Shown piece by piece: positions 7,663 to 15,045 of a DNA stretch of 33,260 nucleotides; within the stretch, counting starts at the first letter, position 1; each line of letters starts with the position of its first letter. Origin of the DNA: Planctomycetota bacterium (GTDB lineage: Bacteria; Planctomycetota; Brocadiia; JAADGH01); NCBI GenBank assembly GCA_013152475.1, contig JAADGH010000074.1:1-33260 (forward strand), read 5' to 3'. The notes below the pieces were generated by a model. The model ran no database searches and had not been told where the DNA came from. It worked only from the letters and a program-made list of their open reading frames with translations. A program made the translations under genes and the position numbers.

Positions 7663-9364
7663 CGAAGGTCAGCGTAAACGTTGTGCCTTTGCCCTCCTGT
7701 GACGCGGCCTCAATCGTCCCCCCATGGGCCTCGACGATCCGCTGGCTGATGGAAAGCCCCAGGCCGGTTCCCTTTGCCAGACCCTTCGTGGTGAAGAACG
7801 GCGTGAAGATCCTGGATCGGACCTCCTCGGACATGCCGCCGCCGTCGTCGGCAATTTCGGCCTTCACCTTGTCCCCCTCGGCCCAGGTCCGGATTCGGAT
7901 CGTCCCCTCGCGTTTGGCAGGGCCGGTGGTGGATTCGATGGCATCGCGCGCGTTGAAGAGGAGGTTCATGAGCACCTGCGCCAGTTCGCTTGGGTCGCCG
8001 GAGATGTGGGGAAGCCCCTCGGCCAGGTCCTGTTCAATGCGAACATTCGACTTGAGCAGCGGTTTTTCCAGGAGGCCCAGGACGTCGCCGATCACATCGT
8101 TGATGTTTACGTTATCCTCCCGGCGCGGCTCCGGCCGGGCGAATGCCTTGAACTTGTCCACGTACCGGGCGCAGTCGTTGATGGAGTTGAGGATGCTCTC
8201 AAGGTCCTGGCGGCTAACCTGCGGTTCGGCGCCTTCCTCCAGCAGGCCCACCGTCGTGATCTTGGCCGGTTGGATCTTGTTGTTGATCTCATGGGCAAAG
8301 CTCGCCCCGATCTCGCCCAGCGTAGCGAGCTTGGCCGATTCGTGCAGGGCCCGTTCGCTTTCGCGAAGGTCTACCAGGGCCCGCTCGCGGTCGTCAACGG
8401 CCTTCTCTTTCTCCTCGATGGTTGACTGGAGCCGGGTCATGGTCAGCTTAAGATTCCGGGCCATCTCATAGAAGGCGTGTTTGAGGAGGCCCACTTCGTC
8501 CAGCCCATCGGCGTAGTCCTTTTCGGCGTCGGACAGTTCGGTGAAGAGATGGTCGAAGTCGTGTTTTCTGCCGAATTGTTCAATGGTGGCGGTAAGACGA
8601 TTCAGGGGCTCAGAAATCTGGCGCGCGCAATAGCTGAAGGCCAACAGCCCCACGCCGAACCCCGCGAGGGTCGTCAACGCGAACACGAAAAAAGACGTCT
8701 GCTTGAAATTCTCGCGGTCCACAACGTTCGCATCGACCACCTTGAAGTCTTCCGTGGAGATGACGATCCTGGCAATCCCCCACAGACTGCCCTCCACATA
8801 CAGGGGCATGACGTATCGCTGGATGTACTCCCCCTCGCCGCCTTTCGGTTCGCCCACCCTTGTGAGCTTGGCCACGGACCCCACCGCCGGCAAGTCCTTC
8901 TCCCGGAAATACCGCTTCGCCGCCTCCTCCCCGTATGGCGCAATCAGCAGGACCGAGTCCCCAACACGAGAGACCAAGTCCACATACACGATCTCCTCGT
9001 TGAATGCGCACTTCTCCCACAAAAGTCCGCCGATGGCGCTCTTCATCTCCTCCACGTCGGCGCCTTTCGACTCGCCCGGCGAAAAGAAGGCCGCCTTCAG
9101 GTCGTTGAGCGCCGGCAGCCGGCCCAGCTCGAACGCGAGAAACCGAGCGATCGTCTCGACCTCTTTCGCCTTCAGGCGCTGGGCGAGGATGCGCTGCTCG
9201 TAGATGTCCTGCCGAAGCTCGTTCATCAGGAACGGCAGGTAGAGAAAAATGATGGCGAAGAAGACCGTCAACTGGATGATGCCCGCGAGGATGAGCTTTT
9301 TCTGGATGCCCCGTCGCAGCGGGGTCTCCGTTTCCTCTCTCGCCAGGTTTTGTTCGTCCGACAT
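7655..9364 (-). CDS. Membrane sensor histidine kinase
   Basis: The protein is 569 aa. TM1 is at about 24-46 and TM2 at about 224-246, enclosing a 175-residue extracytoplasmic sensor region. A HAMP-like linker (247-305) and a heptad-rich coiled coil (305-345) follow. The phospho-acceptor box has H358 (LGEIGASFAHEINNKI). The ATPase domain shows the N box (LMNLLFNARDA, N467), G1 (ADDGGG, 505-510), F box (IFTPFFTTK) and G2 (GTGLGLSIS, 532-540). It would autophosphorylate on histidine and pass phosphate to a receiver, most likely the REC-GAF protein encoded in the same operon. It is the last gene of the ahb operon, 11 nt after the solute-binding lipoprotein gene, with GAGGATCGG before the ATG. Confidence 0.92.
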   Translation of the reverse strand: MSDEQNLAREETETPLRRGIQKKLILAGIIQLTVFFAIIFLYLPFLMNELRQDIYEQRILAQRLKAKEVETIARFLAFELGRLPALNDLKAAFFSPGESKGADVEEMKSAIGGLLWEKCAFNEEIVYVDLVSRVGDSVLLIAPYGEEAAKRYFREKDLPAVGSVAKLTRVGEPKGGEGEYIQRYVMPLYVEGSLWGIARIVISTEDFKVVDANVVDRENFKQTSFFVFALTTLAGFGVGLLAFSYCARQISEPLNRLTATIEQFGRKHDFDHLFTELSDAEKDYADGLDEVGLLKHAFYEMARNLKLTMTRLQSTIEEKEKAVDDRERALVDLRESERALHESAKLATLGEIGASFAHEINNKIQPAKITTVGLLEEGAEPQVSRQDLESILNSINDCARYVDKFKAFARPEPRREDNVNINDVIGDVLGLLEKPLLKSNVRIEQDLAEGLPHISGDPSELAQVLMNLLFNARDAIESTTGPAKREGTIRIRTWAEGDKVKAEIADDGGGMSEEVRSRIFTPFFTTKGLAKGTGLGLSISQRIVEAHGGTIEAASQEGKGTTFTLTFGA

Positions 9365-9375
9365 CTTCCGATCCT

Positions 9376-10791
9376 CTATTCCGACAGAAAGACCTGCGCA
9401 CGCCGCCGCACCGCGTCCAGCCTCCGGGTCAGGGACTTCCGTTCGAGGTCGCCGTCAATGAACGGGGCCAGGATCGCCTCTTTCAGGCCGTACTCGACGA
9501 TATCGTTGACACGCTTGCTGTGCGGCCGGTCCAGAAAGCGGACGCGCCCCGTGTCCGCAAACACACTGAAGACCTCCTCCGTCCCCGGGCCGAGCTCGGC
9601 AATCCTCTTTCGAGCCTTCTCCGAGAGCGGTATCTTCCGCGATGGGATGTAGCCGTGATTCGCGGCCAGCCATTCCTGCGCATCCGCGCTGGTCAGGTCG
9701 TTCACGAACTCCTGTATCGCGGCGATGACTTCCTTGCCTGTCGTCCACGGGTCCTCCTGCTCGGGACGTGCGCTGATGACCCATCCCCACGACCCGATGT
9801 TCGACGCGCTCACCTCTTCCGCTCCCCTCGGAATGGGCGCCACGCCAACCTGCTGCGGGGCCACGGTGGCGTGCTCGTACTTGCGCATCTTGTCCAGACG
9901 GTTGTCCCAGTTGATCATGAAGACCGCCTCGCCCTTGGCGAAGCACTGGTGCAAACGAGACCCCTCCCGCCCAAAGCGTTCCTCCAGTTCCTCGGCGCTG
10001 GGCGTGAACGGGATCCGTGCGTCCTTGCCCAGGTGAACGAGGGACTTCAGCATGTAGAGGGCCTCCACCGCAGACCTCCGCTTCGCTTCGTCGGCCGAGA
10101 ATATGTCGCCACCAAAGCCCCACATGATGGGATAGAAGTCGTTGGCCAGGTTTTTCCAGTGAAACAACAGCCCATACTTCAGCTTCCGGACTGCGGGCTC
10201 CGTGCCGGCAAGGGCCCGGAATCGCTCCACCTGCCGGACAAGGTCATCCCATGTGGCCGGCGGTTTCGCGTCACCCAACAACCTGAGCAGATCGCGCCGG
10301 TAGAACAAGACGTTTCCCTTTGCGCTGAATGGAATGGCGTACAGTTGCCTCTCGGCCCCGTCGCCAAGGTAGCAGATCTTGATAAAGTCTTCCTTGAATT
10401 CGGATGCCCGCCACCGTTCGCCTTCGAAGGGGACCAGCCACTCCGGCTCAAACGTCTTGAACCAATAGAGGTCCACAAAGTACAGCCCCGCCGAGGGCCG
10501 GGTCGCATCCGTCTGCGCGGAAAGGGCCAGCGTCAGGACGTCATCGGAGCCCCGGTACCCCGGATTCGGCAGACGCTGGAAGTGATACTCGCGTCCCTTC
10601 CGGGTGAGCACCTTCGCGCCGTCCTTGAGTAACTCGTACTTCCGCAGGCCGCCGATTCGGTCGTTGATGATCTCCTCGGTGTCGGTGTTGACGCCGGCGT
10701 ACCGGATAACGATCGGCGGCGGGGAGGTCTCGCGCCGGCAGGAAACCAAGGCCAGACCGAGTACCAGTGCCACGACGGTCCGCCTGCTCAT
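9376..10791 (-). CDS. Extracellular solute-binding lipoprotein (family 1, sugar type)
   Basis: The start is set at the ATG at 10791, which overlaps the stop of the upstream MFS gene (ATGA) and has GGAGGGAG upstream. The longer frame to 10893 would lie inside that gene. The 471-aa product begins with a lipoprotein signal (ALVLGLALVSC, Cys about residue 18), so it should be lipid-anchored outside the cytoplasmic membrane. The rest follows the maltose-binding-type fold: LYFVDLYWFKTF, YAIPFSAKGNVLFYRRDLL, PPATWDDLVRQVERF, FAKGEAVFMINWDNRLDKM and the C-terminal FVNDLTSADAQEWLAANHGYIPSR. No ABC permease or ATPase gene is adjacent. Placement between an MFS gene and a kinase suggests a ligand-binding accessory to sensing rather than classical import (inference). 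Confidence 0.85.
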   Translation of the reverse strand: MSRRTVVALVLGLALVSCRRETSPPPIVIRYAGVNTDTEEIINDRIGGLRKYELLKDGAKVLTRKGREYHFQRLPNPGYRGSDDVLTLALSAQTDATRPSAGLYFVDLYWFKTFEPEWLVPFEGERWRASEFKEDFIKICYLGDGAERQLYAIPFSAKGNVLFYRRDLLRLLGDAKPPATWDDLVRQVERFRALAGTEPAVRKLKYGLLFHWKNLANDFYPIMWGFGGDIFSADEAKRRSAVEALYMLKSLVHLGKDARIPFTPSAEELEERFGREGSRLHQCFAKGEAVFMINWDNRLDKMRKYEHATVAPQQVGVAPIPRGAEEVSASNIGSWGWVISARPEQEDPWTTGKEVIAAIQEFVNDLTSADAQEWLAANHGYIPSRKIPLSEKARKRIAELGPGTEEVFSVFADTGRVRFLDRPHSKRVNDIVEYGLKEAILAPFIDGDLERKSLTRRLDAVRRRAQVFLSE

Positions 10792-12134
10792 GGTTCGTCT
10801 CCCTCCTCGGTAAATACCACGGACAATTCCCGGTTCAGGCGCTCCCGGTACCCGGACATGCTGAACCGCAGCAGGAAGAAAACGCAGACGCACATGCCCA
10901 CCAGCTCAACCCCGAAAACGACGGCATACGAAGTGGTCTGCTGCGCGGTCAGCGCATAGGCCCCGTCATGGATCGCGCCGCCGCTGAATTCGCCCAGGGC
11001 CACCGCCAGCCCTCCGATCGCCCCCCACATACCGAGCAGCAGCCCGCCGATCTTCCGATCGACAAGCTCCATAATCATAAAGGCCAGGCCCACGTTGTAG
11101 ATGCCCTTCCCCAGGCCGAGGATGAACACCGCCAGAAAGACCAGCCGCGTTTCACTCAGGCCCGCTGCGGCGGTAAGCATGGCGAAGGACACGGCCCCCG
11201 TCAGACACCCGCCGATGAGCACACGGCGCTTGTTCACATTCGGGATGAGATTCATGACACAGCCCATGCAGGTCATGCTGATCAAGACCCCCCCGCCGTA
11301 GAAATAGTTGTAGGACGTCGTCTCTCCGACAGGCCCCTCGAAGACATGGCCGCCGAAGGCCTCCAGGATATACTGCTGCCCGAAAAACGAAAAATCCGCG
11401 ATGGCAAGAAACACGAAGAACATCCGCGCGTGGGGGTTCACGAAGACCGCGCGGAGGGCGTCCACGAGTCCGTACTTGAGGCGCATGGACTTCGTCGCCT
11501 GGCGCCGCTTCTCCAGGCCGAACGTGCCGAACAGGGTGAGCAAGACGACCGCCACGGGTGCGACGATGAAGAGGACGAGAAGGTCGCGCTGATCGGCGGG
11601 GTTCGCAATATCGTACACCGGCAGGAACCACGCAAAGATCGCGCCGCCGACCACCTGGCCAAAGATGGCCATCCCCCAGATGAAGGTCAGCACACTGCCG
11701 CGCGCCTCGCCCTCCAGGCGGTCGGCCAGGAGTGCGCTGATGAGCAGGTTCGACGCCTTCACGCCCAGGCCGAAGGTGAGCAGCATGACGACCGCCAGGC
11801 CGAAATACAACGGCCCCTGGAGCATGCGGAAGCAGATGATCGGCATCAGCGGCACCATGGCGCAGGTCACCAGCGTCCAGAGGATGATGTAGGGGACCCG
11901 CCTGCGGCCGGCGATGGGCAGCGTATCGGAGATGTAGCCCGTGCAGATCGCCAGAGGACAGGCGAAGTTCTGCAGTGACAGGACAAAGCTGACCCAGATG
12001 GCGGGCATCTTCCCCTCGACCATGAGCAGGCGATTCAGGACCCCTGTCGTCAGGATGATGAGGAGGTTCGCGCCGAACCGCACCAGGCTCAGCCGGGCAA
12101 TCTGGATGGGCGACAGGGACTCACGAGGCGCCAT
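10788..12134 (-). CDS. MFS transporter of the PucC (BCD) family
   Basis: The protein is 448 aa with about 12 hydrophobic segments. The N-terminal part (TTGVLNRLLMVEGKMPAIWV, ISDTLPIAGRRRVPYIILWT) matches from memory the PucC/LhaA pattern of a GxLNRVM-like stretch, then an SDT and RRVPYIW motif. Near the C terminus GGLLLGMWGAIGGLAVALGE resembles the PucC LGAWGAVQATAAG block. The known family handles bacteriochlorophyll delivery and light-harvesting assembly in phototrophs. No photosynthesis gene is visible here, so a tetrapyrrole or other hydrophobic ligand is only a suggestion from the ahb neighbours. The ATG has GAGGAG four bases upstream. The gene overlaps the protease gene by 14 nt and the lipoprotein gene by 4 nt. 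Confidence 0.75.
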   Translation of the reverse strand: MAPRESLSPIQIARLSLVRFGANLLIILTTGVLNRLLMVEGKMPAIWVSFVLSLQNFACPLAICTGYISDTLPIAGRRRVPYIILWTLVTCAMVPLMPIICFRMLQGPLYFGLAVVMLLTFGLGVKASNLLISALLADRLEGEARGSVLTFIWGMAIFGQVVGGAIFAWFLPVYDIANPADQRDLLVLFIVAPVAVVLLTLFGTFGLEKRRQATKSMRLKYGLVDALRAVFVNPHARMFFVFLAIADFSFFGQQYILEAFGGHVFEGPVGETTSYNYFYGGGVLISMTCMGCVMNLIPNVNKRRVLIGGCLTGAVSFAMLTAAAGLSETRLVFLAVFILGLGKGIYNVGLAFMIMELVDRKIGGLLLGMWGAIGGLAVALGEFSGGAIHDGAYALTAQQTTSYAVVFGVELVGMCVCVFFLLRFSMSGYRERLNRELSVVFTEEGDEP

Positions 12135-12900
12135 GCCGCTCCTCCTCCGCGTGACAAGCGATGGTGTGGAGGACCGTCTTGACCTCGAAGGGCTTCATCC
12201 CCGGGTGCTTCGAGAGGATCAACGCCACGATGCCGGAGATGTGGGGCGCGGCGAAGCTGCTCCCCGTGTGGAGCATGGTCCCGCCGCCGGGCACAGGCGC
12301 TTCGATGTTCACACCCGGCGCGACAAATTCGATGCGATTGCGCGGCGCATAGAGAAACCGAAGCGGGTCGCGGATGTCGTCGTAGTCAACGGAGATCAAC
12401 GACGAAAAGGTTGAAGGGAAGCTCCGCCGGCCCGTGTTCTCGGCCGCCGCGATGAGGATCGCGTCGTTGTAGTAGGCAATCTCCGCCAGCTCGTATAGCG
12501 CCTCAAGATACCTGCGGTCCGTGGTGCCGATGCTCACGTTGACGACCTGGCACTCCCGCTCGATCGCCCAGGCGATGCCGGCAATGAAGGTCCGCCCGGT
12601 CGCGCCCTCGGTGCCGAGGACCTTCACGCTGACGATCTCCGCCTCGGGCGCAATTCGAGTGATGATCCCCGCGCAGGCCGTGCCGTGACCGGAACTGTCC
12701 CTCCCGTCATGATCCATATAGGAGATACGCTCGCCCGCCTCGCCGACCACCACGCCCCCCGCCACGCGCCCCTTCAGCAGCGGGTGCGTCCCGTCCACAC
12801 CGCTGTCCACGATGGCCACCTTGACCCCCCTGCCGGTGCCGCCCCCCCAGGCCGCCTCCGGACCGATCCTCGCAAAGATGTCGTCGCAGTCACCGGACAC
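12121..12900 (-). CDS. Cytoplasmic subtilisin-like (S8) serine protease
   Basis: The protein is 259 aa with the complete S8 set: Asp32 (AIVDSGVDGTHP), His72 (DSSGHGTACAGII), oxyanion Asn155 (AAAENTG) and Ser215 in GSSFAAPH, a variant of the usual GTSMAAP. There is no signal peptide and no inhibitor prodomain; the catalytic fold starts within 25 residues of the GTG start. It is therefore expected to stay in the cytoplasm and be active, or be controlled by a partner. The GTG at 12900 follows the stop of the response-regulator gene with no gap, and its end overlaps the MFS gene by 14 nt. It may process or degrade a product of the same operon (inference). Confidence 0.85.
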   Translation of the reverse strand: MSGDCDDIFARIGPEAAWGGGTGRGVKVAIVDSGVDGTHPLLKGRVAGGVVVGEAGERISYMDHDGRDSSGHGTACAGIITRIAPEAEIVSVKVLGTEGATGRTFIAGIAWAIERECQVVNVSIGTTDRRYLEALYELAEIAYYNDAILIAAAENTGRRSFPSTFSSLISVDYDDIRDPLRFLYAPRNRIEFVAPGVNIEAPVPGGGTMLHTGSSFAAPHISGIVALILSKHPGMKPFEVKTVLHTIACHAEEERHGAS

Positions 12901-14085
12901 TTACTCACGCTCGCTCAAGCCGCAGCCCTCGACGAGTTCGCCCAGGCCCCTGCTTTGCAGCAGGCGGTGGAACTCCGTCAGCATCTTCTCGCAGAACTCC
13001 AGTTCACGCGCACCGTGCTGGCCGATGTCGGCGACCAGCTCCGCAATATGCAGCGCCCGTTCCTGGCCCCCCGACAGGTCCACTTTTTCCATCGACGCGC
13101 GCAGCGATTCGATTGCCTTGTCCGCGGCGCCCACCTCGGCTTCCACCTCCCCACCGACGGCGCGGCGCAGGGCGTCGAGGAGGAGATCCTTGACACGCGC
13201 GCCGATCCGGTTGTCCGCAATCGCGATCCCGCCCAGCCGGGCGAGGGAGATGAGCACGGACAGGTCTCGCTTGTCGAAGCCGCCTCCCGGTTTGTCAAAG
13301 ACTTCGATGACCCCCACGCGGTCTCCCTCGGTCTCCAGGGCCACAGCAAGGACCGACTGCCGATTGCGCTCCACGCCGGCCCCCTGCTGTCCCATCTCCC
13401 CCGAGCCGCAGATCGGCTGGCCGGTGTTCGCCACCTTGCCGGCGATGCCTTCCCCCAATGGCAGCGATTCGTCCCCGGCCTCGCCCCCCATCCCGCCCGC
13501 AAAGGTGAGGGATTTCCCATCGTCATTCAGGAGGAAAATGGCCCCCGAACCGGCCCCCGTCATGTCCACGGCCAAGCGCAGGATGGATTCCATCAGGGCC
13601 GCCGGCTCGGCGTTCGAGCTGATCCGTGCGGTCGAGCGGATGATCCCCAGCGTCTCCTCCAGTTGTGATCGGAAGACTTCCAGCGACTTTCGCATCTCCT
13701 CCGCCTCGCGTTCCAGCCGGCGGAGTTTGAGAAGGTTCTCCGCAGAGTTCAGGAGCTCGGCGGGGTCAAAGGGCTTTTTGATGTAGTCGCGGACCCCGAG
13801 CTTGAGTGCGCGGATCGGCGCGTTCTCCTCGGCGAAGCCGGTGATGACGATGCACGCGATGCCGGGATTGAACTGCTGGATCTCCTGGATGGCCTCGATG
13901 CCATCCTTGCCCGGCATGACCACATCGGCCACGATGAGGTCAATGGGTGTCTCCTTTGCGAGCGCAACGGCCGCCTCCCCGCTTTCGGCGGTGTACAGCT
14001 CGTATGGGGTGCGCTTCGCGAAGTAGCTCTTCAGCGCGTCTCGGATTTTGGTTTCGTCTTCGAGGAACAGGATTTTTTCTGCCAT
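12901..14085 (-). CDS. Response regulator with REC and GAF domains, no DNA-binding output
   Basis: The protein is 394 aa. The ATG at 14085 is chosen over one at 14103 because GAGGGAAA lies seven bases before it and the receiver starts at once. The receiver (residues 1-120) has the acidic pair E9/D10 (LFLEDE), phospho-acceptor D54 (IVADVVMPGKDG), T82 (VITGFAE) and K104 (YIKKPFD). A short coiled coil (about 115-145) leads to a GAF domain (about 145-290: SGAIFLLNDDGKSL, LPLGEGIAGKVANTGQPI). The C-terminal 100 residues are helical and unrecognised. No HTH, AAA+ or enzymatic output is seen, so it probably acts by protein contact. The likely partner is the kinase at 7655-9364. It lies 27 nt after ahbB and abuts the protease gene. 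Confidence 0.88.
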   Translation of the reverse strand: MAEKILFLEDETKIRDALKSYFAKRTPYELYTAESGEAAVALAKETPIDLIVADVVMPGKDGIEAIQEIQQFNPGIACIVITGFAEENAPIRALKLGVRDYIKKPFDPAELLNSAENLLKLRRLEREAEEMRKSLEVFRSQLEETLGIIRSTARISSNAEPAALMESILRLAVDMTGAGSGAIFLLNDDGKSLTFAGGMGGEAGDESLPLGEGIAGKVANTGQPICGSGEMGQQGAGVERNRQSVLAVALETEGDRVGVIEVFDKPGGGFDKRDLSVLISLARLGGIAIADNRIGARVKDLLLDALRRAVGGEVEAEVGAADKAIESLRASMEKVDLSGGQERALHIAELVADIGQHGARELEFCEKMLTEFHRLLQSRGLGELVEGCGLSERE

Positions 14086-14112
14086 TGCGCTTTCCCTCGG
14101 CATGGATCCGCC

Positions 14113-14598
14113 CTATTCGGGGTAGTAAACCGGGCTTGTCTTCTTGAATTCTCGCGTACTGAACAGGATATCGTAATCCGTTATTCCTGTGGAACTTGCG
14201 ATTCGCCCCGCCACGGCGCGGCACTCCTCACGGGTGTGGCCGTGGATCATCGTATATAGATTGTAACGCCAACCGGGGAAACGGGGTCGCTGATAACAGT
14301 GGGTCACTTCAGGAAAAGACGCCATCTGTTCGCCGATCTGTCGGCATTTCGCGTCCGGCACGTTCCATGCCCCCATGCCGTTCGCCTCGAAGCCTGCCGT
14401 TCGGTGCCAGAGCACCGCCGCGATGCGCCGGAGGTAGCCCTTCTCCTTCATGCCTTGGACGCAGGCAATGACCTCGTCCTCTGAAACGCCAAGGTCGCCG
14501 GCCAGAATGGCAAAAGGGCGGGCAACGATCGGGAGTTGCCTCTGGAGCCTTGCGATCAGCGCCTTTTCGAGATCCGTGACCAAGCTGTCCTCACTCAC
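14113..14598 (-). CDS. ahbB: Siroheme decarboxylase subunit AhbB
   Basis: The protein is 161 aa and belongs to the Lrp/AsnC-like Ahb/Nir family. It has an N-terminal winged helix (LEKALIARLQRQLPIVARPF) and a ligand-binding half with blocks typical of the beta subunit: GYLRRIAAVLWHRTAGFEAN, VTHCYQRPRFPGWRYNLYTM, HGHTREEC and the terminal STREFKKTSPVYYPE. With AhbA it removes two acetate carboxyls of siroheme to give 12,18-didecarboxysiroheme, the first step of the siroheme-dependent heme route; related NirDLGH proteins serve heme d1. The start codon overlaps the ahbA stop (ATGA at 14598-14595), indicating coupled translation. Subunit assignment rests on motif memory, so A/B could be swapped. 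Confidence 0.85.
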   Translation of the reverse strand: MSEDSLVTDLEKALIARLQRQLPIVARPFAILAGDLGVSEDEVIACVQGMKEKGYLRRIAAVLWHRTAGFEANGMGAWNVPDAKCRQIGEQMASFPEVTHCYQRPRFPGWRYNLYTMIHGHTREECRAVAGRIASSTGITDYDILFSTREFKKTSPVYYPE

Positions 14599-15041
14599 AT
14601 GTTGAATTTTACATCGACTTTGTAGATCTCAAGCGCAGGCAGCTCCTGGATGTCGATCACTCCCATTTGCGACTTGAGCTCTTCCGTGATCTCGCGCGCC
14701 CGATCCCTCGATGTGGCGGTGAGGGTGAACCAGAGATTGTATGTGTGTTCGCGCTCGTAGTTGTGCGTGACTTCCGCGTATTCGTTCACCGCTGCGGCCG
14801 TCTCCTCCAGCCTCTCCGGCGCCACACGCGCCGCCACGAGCGTCGAGTGGAAGCCGAGATCGCGTGACGAGAAGACACCGCCCAGACGCCGGATGATCCC
14901 ATCGCTCTTTAGACGTTCGACGGCGGCGATCACCTCTTCCTCGGTGGAGTCCAGGTCCCTGGCGATTTTTGCGAAGGGCCGGGCGACGATGGGAAAATCA
15001 TCTTGGAGATGATTCAGCAGTCGTTTGTCGAAGTCATCCAT
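14595..15041 (-). CDS. ahbA: Siroheme decarboxylase subunit AhbA
   Basis: The protein is 148 aa and paralogous to its downstream neighbour. The N-terminal AsnC-like winged helix (DKRLLNHLQDDFPIVARPF, STEEEVIAAVERLKSDG) is followed by GIIRRLGGVFSSRDLGFHST, VTHNYEREHTYNLWFTL and the C-terminal YKVDVKFNM, features of the alpha-type subunit. It forms the siroheme decarboxylase complex with AhbB in the cytoplasm. It lies 4 nt after ahbC and overlaps ahbB by 4 nt, so the three form one translational block. Despite the AsnC-like fold it is an enzyme subunit and should not be annotated as a transcription factor. Confidence 0.85.
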   Translation of the reverse strand: MDDFDKRLLNHLQDDFPIVARPFAKIARDLDSTEEEVIAAVERLKSDGIIRRLGGVFSSRDLGFHSTLVAARVAPERLEETAAAVNEYAEVTHNYEREHTYNLWFTLTATSRDRAREITEELKSQMGVIDIQELPALEIYKVDVKFNM

Positions 15042-15045
15042 CGTG

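Noticed and set aside
14113..15041. Two Lrp/AsnC-type transcription regulators
   Set aside because: The winged-helix start suggests this, but the downstream motifs and the AhbC neighbour identify them as siroheme decarboxylase subunits.
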